From Methanobacteriota archaeon (GTDB taxonomy: Archaea; Thermoplasmatota; Poseidoniia; Poseidoniales; Thalassarchaeaceae): a DNA stretch of 58,966 nucleotides. Made by a program: the position numbers and the translations under genes. The notes beneath the pieces were generated by a model that saw only the letters and a list, made by a program, of their open reading frames with translations, made no database searches and was not told the origin of the DNA. Shown here piece by piece: positions 17,242 through 25,273 of this stretch. Where the stretch lies: contig PBMR01000012.1 of the NCBI GenBank assembly GCA_002722735.1, positions 1 to 58,966 on the forward strand, given 5' to 3'. Within the stretch, counting starts at the first letter, position 1. Each line of letters begins with the position of its first letter.

Positions 17242-17318
17242 GGACCCGTAGCTCAGTTGGTTAGAGCGCTCGGCTCATAACCGAGTGGTCATCGGTTCAA
17301 ATCCGGTCGGGTCCACCA
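17242..17318 (+). tRNA. tRNA-Met (CAT), 3' CCA encoded
   Basis: The acceptor stem GGACCCG (17242-17248) pairs with CGGGTCC (17308-17314), followed by discriminator A and encoded CCA. The anticodon arm CTCGG/CCGAG holds loop CTCATAA with CAT. The T arm ATCGG/CCGGT encloses TTCAAAT. The G-C run typical of initiator anticodon stems is absent, so this is probably the elongator form, although tRNA-Ile2 (modified CAT) cannot be excluded by eye. Confidence 0.93.
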
Positions 17319-17369
17319 AGTCACTCTACCCTGATTTCGACTCATCCCGCGTCCGGCCCGGGCGAAGCC

Positions 17370-17377
17370 TCAAATAC
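17370..17377 (+). promoter_or_regulatory. TATA box with purine-rich BRE for the 17400 gene
   Basis: TCAAATAC is preceded by the purine-rich GCGAAGCC and is centred 26 bases before the ATG at 17400. This is the classic archaeal spacing for a leaderless transcript. Confidence 0.45.
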
Positions 17378-17399
17378 GTTCTAAGTGGGGCATTTTGCG

Positions 17400-18335
17400 A
17401 TGAGCGCGTCCTTCAGAGTGCCTCTGATGATCATGGCCGTCTACTTCCTGAGCCTCTGGGGCGGGGTGGCGGCAGTTCAGGCCCAGACTTCACCGGACGT
17501 GTCGTTGACTTGCGATCAACCGCAGCCGATTGACGTCTATCCCGGTGCCACGCGGACTACCATAATCTACTGCACCCTGACCAACCCAACGACACTTTCT
17601 GAGAAGGTCGAGTTGACCTACCAGTCTGGAGTCATCGCGGTGGCAGGGCCCGGCTCAGCGACAGTCCCCCCCGGAGACACCTCCTTCCAGGTCTCGGCCC
17701 GAGCCGACCTGAGGATGCCTGAGGGCCAGCAGGTCGTCACCATAACAGGCACCGTCACTCAGTGGGGGGGCACCCCTGTGAGCGGCGTCTCCTCACCGAC
17801 CGAGGCGAAGGTAATGACCGTCTTTAAGCAGTTCAGCCGACTCAGGGTAGGCTCGGAGCTGGCCTTCCTGCAGTTGCGCCCCAAGGTGGACTACACCCTG
17901 ATTTTCGATGTCTACAACGACGGAAACGCTAGGGACAAGTTCAACGTGGAGATCCAGAACTACGACGAGTTGAACGACGAGGGCTTCCAGTTGAGCCTGC
18001 CCTTGGTCTCGCAGGAAATCGATTCGCTAGCACCACCTGAGAAGTTCCGAGTCCAGATGAGGACCCCGAAGAATCAGGGTTGGACTGACCAGTACTACTC
18101 GCTTCAGTTCAAGGCGACCTCCGAGTACTCGGTGCGCACGGAGGGGATTCCCAACTACCAGATCCAGGTCATGACCATCTACATCCGCGGGGTCTACCTC
18201 CCGGGATTCGAGTTGGTTGGTACGATGATGATGGCGGCCCTTGCTGGTGCTGCCGTCGGGAGGGGGGCCCGGGATGATGGTCCCCGAGTCGACCACGAGG
18301 GCAATGTCGAGCCCCTAGGCGCCCGGTTGTTCTAG
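17400..18335 (+). CDS. Secreted, C-terminally anchored protein with CARDB/NEW3-like domains
   Basis: This 311-residue protein has a clear signal peptide (about residues 1-28, hydrophobic core MIMAVYFLSLWGGVAAV). Two beta-sandwich regions follow, and one hydrophobic span near the C-terminus (FELVGTMMMAALAGAAV) precedes a short charged tail. The middle carries the NEW3/CARDB style pattern of archaeal surface proteins (YTLIFDVYNDGNARDKFNVEI; FRVQMRTPKNQGWTDQYYSL). It is probably a cell-surface protein facing outward. The ATG at 17400 is chosen because a TATA box stands 26 bases upstream; a GTG at 17385 is also in frame. It is preceded by tRNA-Met. No enzyme function is visible. Confidence 0.8.
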   Translation: MSASFRVPLMIMAVYFLSLWGGVAAVQAQTSPDVSLTCDQPQPIDVYPGATRTTIIYCTLTNPTTLSEKVELTYQSGVIAVAGPGSATVPPGDTSFQVSARADLRMPEGQQVVTITGTVTQWGGTPVSGVSSPTEAKVMTVFKQFSRLRVGSELAFLQLRPKVDYTLIFDVYNDGNARDKFNVEIQNYDELNDEGFQLSLPLVSQEIDSLAPPEKFRVQMRTPKNQGWTDQYYSLQFKATSEYSVRTEGIPNYQIQVMTIYIRGVYLPGFELVGTMMMAALAGAAVGRGARDDGPRVDHEGNVEPLGARLF

Positions 18336-18448
18336 CGAACCCGACAGCCTCGTGCAACCAGTAGGCAACGGATTGATAACTGCCAGTCGTGACGTTCTCT
18401 CGGAAACTGGGTGGTTTGGTGAGTAACGGAGGACTCCTCGAGAAGGCG

Positions 18449-19624
18449 ATGTCGCAACAGCCGGAGCAGGAATACTCCGAAGTCATTGAAGCTGAGATTA
18501 CCTCGCCCCCCATGTCCCCGGTGACTCCCTCGAATGGGCCTATAAACCCACTATTTGTTGGGATCGGACTTGGAGTTCTGGGCTTTTTACTATCTTGGAT
18601 TTTTGCCTTGCCAAGCATACAGAGCGACTACGCCTTCGCCGGGCTGATTCCAGTAGCCATTCTGGGCGGGTCATTCTACGTAGTTTGGAATTCGATTGAT
18701 CGAAAAATGGTGGGGGTGCTCGCCGTAGTTTACCTGCTGATGGCAACCAGTCCCTTCATTGCTAGCAGTGTGTCTACCTCTTCAATTACGATTGCCGAGA
18801 GTACCCTTTCGTCCGACTCGACAGAAATTACTCTGAAGGTCAGGCAATCCGGGGGCTTCATGTCTCCCTCAATTGATTCTGCCGATGTTTCGATATCATT
18901 TGACGGGAGCGAGGTTTGGTCTCAAACTACGAGCTTTGCCATAGACAGGGAGGATGGCTATGGCAAGTACGGACAGTATACTCTGACCGTGTCGGATTTC
19001 TATTTGGGAAACGCCGTTAGTGGCCAAGACTATGTTGTCACTGTAATAGCGGGGGGTTCTGAGGATAGCCACACGCTGGAATCATCCCTGCTGATTAGGA
19101 CGGTTGATGATGCGCAAAACGAGGCCAATGGCTACATGGGAACCGGTGCTGACTGCGAAAGTAATACGGAGACTTGTGTAATAGGGATCATCCTAACATC
19201 ATGGATTGGACATCAGGCGGTTGGGAATAACAAGCCAGGTGGGATGCCATTTGCCAACTACAATGTAACAGCCACATTGATGGAGGGCAGTGAAGTTGCA
19301 GTCCAGTACCCCCTCATAACGATTCAAAATGGCCGGGCATCGTGGGATGATTCCAATGGGGATTACGGTTCTGGATCCGCCATTGTGGGGGATTACGGGT
19401 CCGACTTGCCAATGGACGGTTCACTTTCTGCTCCGGAGTTCGAACGCATGTACATACCTACAGATGACTTCCAGTCAGCAGGCGAATACGGCTGTTACTC
19501 ATTCGTTGTCGAAGTTTCTCAGTCCGCACCTTGGACCGCCCCCTCAGTTGTAACTGATACTACGTATTATGAGTATGACAAGACCGGTGACACAGAGTCT
19601 TGGGACTTGGTTAACAGCTGCTGA
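18449..19624 (+). CDS. Membrane protein with three N-terminal spans and an outer domain, AT-richer than neighbours
   Basis: I do not recognise a family in this protein of about 391 residues. After an acidic N-terminal tail, three hydrophobic segments follow (INPLFVGIGLGVLGFLLSW; YAFAGLIPVAILGGSFYVVW; VGVLAVVYLLMATSPFIASS). A beta-rich domain of about 250 residues lies beyond them, probably outside the cell, with paired Cys in GADCESNTETC and YGCYSF. Codons are visibly richer in A and T than in the genes on either side, for example in the stretch at 18541-18620, so recent acquisition or low expression is possible. The ATG at 18449 has GAAGGCG directly upstream; GTG at 18389 and 18419 are alternatives. 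Its end lies five bases from the convergent ABC ATPase gene. Confidence 0.75.
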   Translation: MSQQPEQEYSEVIEAEITSPPMSPVTPSNGPINPLFVGIGLGVLGFLLSWIFALPSIQSDYAFAGLIPVAILGGSFYVVWNSIDRKMVGVLAVVYLLMATSPFIASSVSTSSITIAESTLSSDSTEITLKVRQSGGFMSPSIDSADVSISFDGSEVWSQTTSFAIDREDGYGKYGQYTLTVSDFYLGNAVSGQDYVVTVIAGGSEDSHTLESSLLIRTVDDAQNEANGYMGTGADCESNTETCVIGIILTSWIGHQAVGNNKPGGMPFANYNVTATLMEGSEVAVQYPLITIQNGRASWDDSNGDYGSGSAIVGDYGSDLPMDGSLSAPEFERMYIPTDDFQSAGEYGCYSFVVEVSQSAPWTAPSVVTDTTYYEYDKTGDTESWDLVNSC

Positions 19625-19628
19625 GTGA

Positions 19629-20366
19629 TTAGTCGTTGATGCTCGAGAGAAACCTCTGCATCCGCTCGGTCTTCGGCTCGTCGATAATCGATGACGGACC
19701 CTCCTCGGCCACCACCCCTTCATCCATGTAGACGACTCGGTCTGCAACGTCCCTTGCGAATCCTATCTCGTGAGTCACCACCACCATCGTCATCCCCTCG
19801 TCTGAGAGGCCTCGGATGGTCTCAAGGACCGAGCCGATGAGCTCGGGATCCAGGGCGCTGGTAGGCTCGTCGAACAGCATCACCTCTGGCCTCATCGCCA
19901 GTGCGCGGGCTATTGCGACCCTCTGCTTCTGGCCCCCTGAGAGGTTGCCGGGATAGGCATCAATCCTATCCATCATATCGACTCTGCTCAGCACCCCCTT
20001 GGCCACTTCGTTAGCCTCGTCCCTGCTCATGCCCCTGACGTGGATCAGACCCAGTGTGATATTGTCTATGACCTTGAGGTGGGCGAACAACTCGAACGAC
20101 TGGAAGACCATGCCGATCCTCGACCTGACGTCGTTGATATTGGCTGCCGGGGTGTTGATCCGTTCCCCCTTGAGTCGGACGATTCCCTGGGTAGGCTCGA
20201 TGAGTCGGTTGATACAACGCAGCACGGTGGATTTGCCACTACCGGAGGAGCCGATTATCGCTACAGACTCGCCCTCGCTAACCTCGAGCGAGATGCCACG
20301 GACTGCATGGACCCCACCGGCATAGGTCTTGTGCATTCCCTCCAGGCTAAGGACTACGTCCGGCAT
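19629..20366 (-). CDS. glnQ: Polar amino-acid ABC transporter ATP-binding protein
   Basis: This is the cytoplasmic ATPase of an amino-acid uptake ABC transporter (GlnQ/HisP type), 245 residues. Walker A is GSSGSGKST (39-47). The signature is LSGGQKQR, followed directly by VAIARALAMRPEVMLFDEPTSALDPE (Walker B and D-loop), and the H-loop is VVVTHEIGF. All catalytic residues are present. The ATG follows the TGA of the permease gene with no gap (TGAATG), so the two are coupled, and the pair is transcribed leftward. No substrate-binding protein gene is found beside it, which is unusual for this class. The specific amino acid cannot be inferred. Confidence 0.95.
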   Translation of the reverse strand: MPDVVLSLEGMHKTYAGGVHAVRGISLEVSEGESVAIIGSSGSGKSTVLRCINRLIEPTQGIVRLKGERINTPAANINDVRSRIGMVFQSFELFAHLKVIDNITLGLIHVRGMSRDEANEVAKGVLSRVDMMDRIDAYPGNLSGGQKQRVAIARALAMRPEVMLFDEPTSALDPELIGSVLETIRGLSDEGMTMVVVTHEIGFARDVADRVVYMDEGVVAEEGPSSIIDEPKTERMQRFLSSIND

Positions 20367-22598
20367 TCATGCACCCCCAGAGATTCCGAGCCCCGGTATC
20401 CTCGTTTTGTTCTCGAGGTACCTGAGCAGTAGTGCTAGCGTCCATGTGACGATGAAGTAGGAGATCATGACCATCCCCCATGTCCAGAATATCTGGAATG
20501 TCACGGCGATAATCAGCTTGCCCTGTCTAGTGAGTTCCGCATATCCTATCACCATGGCAAGAGACGAGTTCAGGACGAGATTCACCATCTCATTGCCCAG
20601 TGGGGGTATGCAGATTCGAATTGCCTGCGGCATGATCACGAGCCTCATGGTCTGCATGTAGTTCAGTCCGATGCTCCTGCCCGCCTCCATCTGCCCAGAG
20701 GGAATGGCCGCTATCGCTCCTCGAATGGTCTCGCACTGGTAGGCTCCAGAATTCAGCCCCAGTGCGAAGATCGCGCTGATATAGGCTCTGTCTGCGAGGA
20801 TCCCATCCCTCAAGAAGTTGGAGATGAGGTTGTCCGAGCCCCCAATCATCTCGAGCCCCGGCCCCTGAATCATCTTGCCCAGTTGCAGCCCGAAGTGGAT
20901 GAACATGAACTGGACTATCAGGGGCGTGTTGCGGAAGAAGTCGGTGTACAGCGTCGCGATCACGTTCAGGGGTCTCGCACCCCAAGGATTCAGTGAGACT
21001 GTCCAGCCAAGATTCGACAGTCGCACTTCCTTGATGGAGAAGTCTCCGTTGCAGGAAATGAATAGCAGCCCCAAAAGCGTCAATGCCGCCCCAATCAGAA
21101 TCGATGCAAAGGCACCGGGGTCGCCAACGGGCACGTAGATGTGCTCCCAACCATCCAGATTGAGGGCTCTGACGTCATCGATAATGGCGTAGAATGACCA
21201 GACCCCAACTGACAACATTACCAGTCCGATGAATTTGACCGCAGGGGTGTTGATTGGCCTCGTGGCAGAAATCTCAGTTGACTTGGCACGCAATGAATCC
21301 ACATTCGCACCCAGATTTCCGAATGAAAGTACATTGGCCAATGTCGCAAGTGGAATGACCAACTGGTACCGATTGATCTGTGCGACATCTCTCAGGGTCG
21401 AGGGCGATGTCTTCAACATGGAGAGAATCACTCCAACGGAGAACCCCAAGGCTATCCCGAACAGTACGATCTTGATGGTGGCGAATAGGCCGTCGATCAG
21501 CATCCCCTTGGAGTAGTCGACGAACTGCCCAAAGTCGCCGAAGTCGATTACTTGGAATCCAACCGCCTCTTCCTCGCCCGAGTTATCAGTCCACAATATC
21601 GAGCCCCCCTGAGCGATGGCAACCCCATTGAAACCGTCAATCATCGCCACGCCGTTGAAATTGATATCGTTCGAGATCGGGATCATCTGCTTGCTTACGA
21701 TATTCCCACCGTCCTTGCTCAGAGACAGATACCCATTGGGCCCCGTGAAGATGATCTTGTAGGTCGATAGCACCTCCATGGAGTTCAACTCCACTCCCAG
21801 AGAGGTGCTTCTACCGTGCGATTCGATCTCGACCAGGCTCCAGACGAAGCCCACTGCTACGCTACCCTCCCTGGAGGACCTCAGGATGTGCCCCTCGTCT
21901 GTAATGGCATAGGCGCGAATGGTGCTGAAGTAGTCGATTGATACTATGCTATCCGAACTCACCTGGCTTGGCGCATCCCTGTAGTCCCACACCACGCCCC
22001 CGTCCGTGGATGCGAGGATCGTCCCGCCATCCCCTGAGATGAGGCCATTGTTTGAATCTAGGAAGGAGACACTGAGCAAATCGTCCCCCACTCCGATGGA
22101 ACGGTCATGCCATGCGTCGCCATCGTACTGCCAGATCGCACCAGCAGGACCTACTGCCACCAGCGACACGTTGCTAGTCAGAGCGATGCCCGAGACTCCC
22201 GTCTTCGTTGGGATGGAGACGTCTTCCCATACCCCTCCGCCCTCATTCATCAGCAGGACGGTCCCGTCGCCCCCAGCCACTGCAAGGGCTCCGAAGGCAG
22301 AGTCGGAGGTGATCAGGTCCGAGCTGGTCGGTGAGTCGAAGGACTGCCAGGTCAGCCCACCATCGCCGCTGCTCAGTATCGTCCCGCTTGAGCCGAAGGC
22401 CCAGAACGCCTCGGCGTGAACCTCGGCGGTTAGGAGGTCTGACTCCGTTCCGCTTTCGATTTCGTCCCACCCGCTAATGTACGACTGTGCAGTCGCTCCT
22501 CCAGTAGCTAGAATGAGTGCGAGAAGGGTCAGGGATACGCCCCATTCGATGCGCTTGGGGACAGAACGATGCCGTTTCAGAGAGGTTCCTGTCAACAT
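20367..22598 (-). CDS. Amino-acid ABC transporter permease fused to an extracellular Ycf48/BNR-like beta-propeller
   Basis: This 743-residue protein has two clear parts. The N-terminus has a signal-type segment (20-38). Repeats of about 45 residues follow, with BNR motifs such as GTILSSGDGGLTWQSF (72-87) and GTILASTDGGVVWDYR (192-207), plus weaker copies near 285-300 and 330-340; together they resemble a Ycf48-type propeller. From about 365 it becomes a HisM/GlnP-type permease: GLFATIKIVLFGIALGFSVG, YTDFFRNTPLIVQFMFIHFG (551-570), and an EAA loop EAGRSIGLNYMQTMRLVIMP (639-657). An insert of about 150 residues with two extra spans splits the usual first-span and FFRNTP regions. The propeller could act as a tethered receptor or sensor, since no binding protein is adjacent (inference). 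The ATPase gene follows directly. Confidence 0.88.
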   Translation of the reverse strand: MLTGTSLKRHRSVPKRIEWGVSLTLLALILATGGATAQSYISGWDEIESGTESDLLTAEVHAEAFWAFGSSGTILSSGDGGLTWQSFDSPTSSDLITSDSAFGALAVAGGDGTVLLMNEGGGVWEDVSIPTKTGVSGIALTSNVSLVAVGPAGAIWQYDGDAWHDRSIGVGDDLLSVSFLDSNNGLISGDGGTILASTDGGVVWDYRDAPSQVSSDSIVSIDYFSTIRAYAITDEGHILRSSREGSVAVGFVWSLVEIESHGRSTSLGVELNSMEVLSTYKIIFTGPNGYLSLSKDGGNIVSKQMIPISNDINFNGVAMIDGFNGVAIAQGGSILWTDNSGEEEAVGFQVIDFGDFGQFVDYSKGMLIDGLFATIKIVLFGIALGFSVGVILSMLKTSPSTLRDVAQINRYQLVIPLATLANVLSFGNLGANVDSLRAKSTEISATRPINTPAVKFIGLVMLSVGVWSFYAIIDDVRALNLDGWEHIYVPVGDPGAFASILIGAALTLLGLLFISCNGDFSIKEVRLSNLGWTVSLNPWGARPLNVIATLYTDFFRNTPLIVQFMFIHFGLQLGKMIQGPGLEMIGGSDNLISNFLRDGILADRAYISAIFALGLNSGAYQCETIRGAIAAIPSGQMEAGRSIGLNYMQTMRLVIMPQAIRICIPPLGNEMVNLVLNSSLAMVIGYAELTRQGKLIIAVTFQIFWTWGMVMISYFIVTWTLALLLRYLENKTRIPGLGISGGA

Positions 22599-22625
22599 TG
22601 CCCTCCGATAGTCGTTGCGTCCGGA

Positions 22626-22634
22626 GGATATAGT
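22626..22634 (-). promoter_or_regulatory. TATA box for the ABC transporter operon
   Basis: Read on the minus strand this is ACTATATCC, centred about 32 bases before the permease ATG at 22598. A GGAGGG ribosome-binding site lies next to that ATG. Confidence 0.45.
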
Positions 22635-22693
22635 CTAGCCGACATCCGTCAGCTATTGAAATCCGCTAATTAACTATCGGTAATGTTCATCGT

Positions 22694-22699
22694 GGAGGT
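22694..22699 (+). promoter_or_regulatory. Shine-Dalgarno GGAGGT deciding the purC start
   Basis: A perfect GGAGGT stands 7 bases before the ATG at 22707. It argues against the earlier in-frame ATG at 22683, which has no such site. Confidence 0.6.
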
Positions 22700-22706
22700 C
22701 TCGCCG

Positions 22707-23627
22707 ATGTGCAATATGGCTGACATGCTCTACCACGGCAAGGTCAAGCAGGTCTGGAGCACCGAAGACCCAGATATCATCGAATTCAGGTACACTGACC
22801 AGATTTCGGTCTTCGACCAGGTGATACCCAGCCTGATTCCGAGGAAGGGCGAGTCACTAAACAGGGCATCCTGCCATTGGTTCGATCTGGTCGAGCAGGA
22901 GGGGATATGCCAGACCCATGTCATCGAGATGAGTGCTCCAGACAGGATTCTAGCTAGGAGATTCGATGTTATTCGGGAACCTGGCGCCATCCCCAAGGAC
23001 GCGCAGAACTTCTTCATCCCCCTCGAGGTGATCTGCCGGCACTATCTGGCTGGCACTGCTTGGCGACGCTACCAACGGGGGGAGGTGTCCGCCGAGGACC
23101 TCGGGTTCGAGGCAGGAGGGGCACTCTCCGAGGGCGTCAAGCTGCCGGAGCCCTTCCTCGAGGTCTCTACCAAGTTCGAGACCTTCGATCGCAACCTGGA
23201 CCGAGCAGAGGCGCTGGAGATCTCCAATTTGGAGCCCGAGGAGCTCGATGCGATACTAGGAATCGTACTGGAGGTGGATGGGGTGATCGAGCGAGAGACC
23301 TCCAAGAGGGGCCTCATTCACGTGGACGGCAAAAAGGAATTCGCATTGGGCCCGGAGAGGGTTCCTGTGCTGATAGACTCCTTCGGGACCCTCGACGAGG
23401 ATCGGTGGTGGGATGCCGAATCGTACGCCAACGGTGATATTGTCCAGCTCTCGAAGGAGTCGGTGCGACAGCACTACATCGAGACTGGCCACCACGCGGC
23501 TCTCTACGAGGCTAGGCAGTCAGGGGCACCCGAACCCCCAATCCCGACCCTCCCCGATGACATCATTTCGAGTACTGCCGAGCTCTACGCATCTATGTTC
23601 GAGCGCCTGACCGGAGAGGATCTCTGA
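22707..23627 (+). CDS. purC: Phosphoribosylaminoimidazole-succinocarboxamide synthase
   Basis: PurC joins CAIR and aspartate with ATP to make SAICAR in purine synthesis. The N-terminal ATP-binding hallmark LYHGKVKQVW is near the start, followed by FRYTDQISVFDQVIPSLIPRKG, RRFDVI, PLEVICRHYLAGTAWRRY, the KLPEPFLEVSTKFE segment and the late LIDSFGTLDEDRWW. At 306 residues it resembles the longer PurC type. The start at 22707 is supported by the GGAGGT seven bases upstream and by the distance to the hallmark motif. It is divergent from the ABC transporter operon. The next gene, an aminotransferase, starts 10 bases after its stop, so the two may share a transcript. Confidence 0.95.
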   Translation: MCNMADMLYHGKVKQVWSTEDPDIIEFRYTDQISVFDQVIPSLIPRKGESLNRASCHWFDLVEQEGICQTHVIEMSAPDRILARRFDVIREPGAIPKDAQNFFIPLEVICRHYLAGTAWRRYQRGEVSAEDLGFEAGGALSEGVKLPEPFLEVSTKFETFDRNLDRAEALEISNLEPEELDAILGIVLEVDGVIERETSKRGLIHVDGKKEFALGPERVPVLIDSFGTLDEDRWWDAESYANGDIVQLSKESVRQHYIETGHHAALYEARQSGAPEPPIPTLPDDIISSTAELYASMFERLTGEDL

Positions 23628-23637
23628 GGTTCTGTTG

Positions 23638-24546
23638 ATGGGCACGCATGAGTACGAGAACGACCCGAGAAACGAAAACGTCCTGATTTCGATAAACGGT
23701 GAGATGTTCCCCAGAGGCGATGCCAAGGTCTCTGTTTTCGACTCGGGCTTCCTGTTGGGGGATGGGGTATGGGAGTCATTCAGGCTCCACAACGGGACAT
23801 TGGTCTTCCTGGAAGATCACTTGGACAGGTTGTTCCACGGCGCAGATGCACTCTCCATGGATCCGGGTAGGTCTAGAGGGGAGATATCGAATGAGATCAT
23901 GAGAGTCGTGCAGGCCAACGGCATGCATGACGAGGTGCATTTGCGACTAATCCTCTCAAGAGGATTGAAGCCAACTCCATATCAAGCACCATGGGTTATT
24001 TCCAGCCCCCCCACCATGGTTATCATTCCCGAGTACAAGAGGGCCAACCCTCAACGTGCTGTGGACGGAATCAGCCTCGTGACCGTCGATATCAGAAGGG
24101 GCAGCTCGGAGGTTCAGGATCCCCGGATAAACAGCTTGTCCAAACACAATTGCATCGCCGCATGCATTGACGCAGCCTCGAAGGGCGGGGAAGAGGGCCT
24201 GATGCTCGATCCCCACGGATTCGTCTCGACCTGCAACTCAACTCACTTCTTCATGGTCAAGGACGGTGAGGTTTGGACCTCGACGGGGGAGTTCTGCTTG
24301 GACGGGATAACCCGCAGGAAGGTTCTCGGACTATGCCAGGAAAACGGAATCCCCTCCTATGAGCGCAACTTCGATTTATCGGATGTCCGTTCCGCGGACG
24401 AGGCCTTCGTCACAGGCACCTTCGCTGGCCTGACTCCGGTGGTGTCATTCGACGGTGAACCCATGAGTGATGGCAGCAGGGGGCCTTTGTGCGAGCGCCT
24501 GCAGGGCTTGTACATCGATCTAGTAGAGGGGGAATGTGGTGACTGA
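23638..24546 (+). CDS. PLP fold-type IV aminotransferase (BCAT/D-amino-acid aminotransferase-like)
   Basis: This 302-residue protein belongs to the branched-chain aminotransferase/aminodeoxychorismate lyase family. It has the family start (VLISINGEMFPRGDAKVSVFDSG; FLLGDGVWES), the arginine-bearing FLEDHLDRL, and the PLP lysine K169 in INSLSKHNCIAA. The loop that normally holds the PLP-pyridine glutamate (G-x-V-x-E-x-x-x-x-N) reads GFVSTCNSTHF here, so Glu is replaced by Thr and Asn by His. The late FVTGTFAGLTPV segment is typical of the family. The ATG at 23638 has GAGGT upstream; a TTG directly before it is not needed. The stop overlaps the start of the sulfotransferase-like gene, so the two are coupled. 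The substrate is unknown. Confidence 0.88.
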   Translation: MGTHEYENDPRNENVLISINGEMFPRGDAKVSVFDSGFLLGDGVWESFRLHNGTLVFLEDHLDRLFHGADALSMDPGRSRGEISNEIMRVVQANGMHDEVHLRLILSRGLKPTPYQAPWVISSPPTMVIIPEYKRANPQRAVDGISLVTVDIRRGSSEVQDPRINSLSKHNCIAACIDAASKGGEEGLMLDPHGFVSTCNSTHFFMVKDGEVWTSTGEFCLDGITRRKVLGLCQENGIPSYERNFDLSDVRSADEAFVTGTFAGLTPVVSFDGEPMSDGSRGPLCERLQGLYIDLVEGECGD

Positions 24547-25273
24547 GGGAATTAGGGTCGCAATGTGGTCCGGGCCCCGGAACATCTCCACGGCGATGAT
24601 GTACTCATTCGACAACAGGCCAGACTGCTTTGCCACAGACGAGCCACTATACGCGAACTACCTTCTCTCCACCAAAACGACTCACCCCGATGCTGACGAG
24701 GTCATCGACCATTACGATACCAATCTTGAATCCTTAATCAACCACCTGACTGGCCCCATTCCCAATGGGATGCCGATCTGGTACCAGAAGCACATGTGCC
24801 AGCACATAGCGGGGGGCGCGAACCTTGATTGGCTGGACGACCTGATTAATTGCTTCCTCATCAGAGATCCTAGGGAGGTCCTGCTCTCCCTCACGAGCAT
24901 TACTGACGTAGTCAACCTCTGGGTCATGGGGCTGCCCCAGCAAATGAGGATTCTGAGCCACGTGGTTGAGACCACAGGGAAGGAGCCCCCCATAATGGAT
25001 GCGCATGATGTCCTGGAGAACCCTGTTGGAATGCTGTCAGCACTGTGCGAGCGACTCGAAATCGAGTATTTGGACGATATGACCTCATGGGAGTCCGGAC
25101 CGAGGGATTGCGATGGCATCTGGGCGAGGCACTGGTATGATTCGGTCTGGAAATCCACCGGATTCTCCTCTCCCATGGCTCGGGAGGGTCGGTTGAGGCC
25201 AGAGCACGCTATCGTGCTGGAAGAGGCAAAGCCCCTGTACGACGAACTTTGGAGCAGGAGGCTCCGGATCTAG
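24536..25273 (+). CDS. Sulfotransferase-like P-loop protein paired with the aminotransferase
   Basis: This 245-residue protein has the sulfotransferase-family P-loop substitute VAMWSGPRNISTAMMYSF at the N-terminus (PAPS phosphosulfate loop type). DEPLYANYL follows, and a second motif CFLIRDPREVLLSL holds the Arg/Ser region that binds the 3'-phosphate in sulfotransferases. The C-terminus has WESGPRDCDGIWARHWYDSV followed by WKSTGFSSP. This exact order recalls the N-terminal half of plant 'branched-chain aminotransferase-like' fusion proteins, whose other half is a class-IV aminotransferase like the gene just upstream. The GTG start at 24536 lies inside the upstream gene (11-base overlap). Its end shares CTAG with the convergent gene. 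Whether it truly transfers sulfate is not known. Confidence 0.82.
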   Translation: MVTEGIRVAMWSGPRNISTAMMYSFDNRPDCFATDEPLYANYLLSTKTTHPDADEVIDHYDTNLESLINHLTGPIPNGMPIWYQKHMCQHIAGGANLDWLDDLINCFLIRDPREVLLSLTSITDVVNLWVMGLPQQMRILSHVVETTGKEPPIMDAHDVLENPVGMLSALCERLEIEYLDDMTSWESGPRDCDGIWARHWYDSVWKSTGFSSPMAREGRLRPEHAIVLEEAKPLYDELWSRRLRI

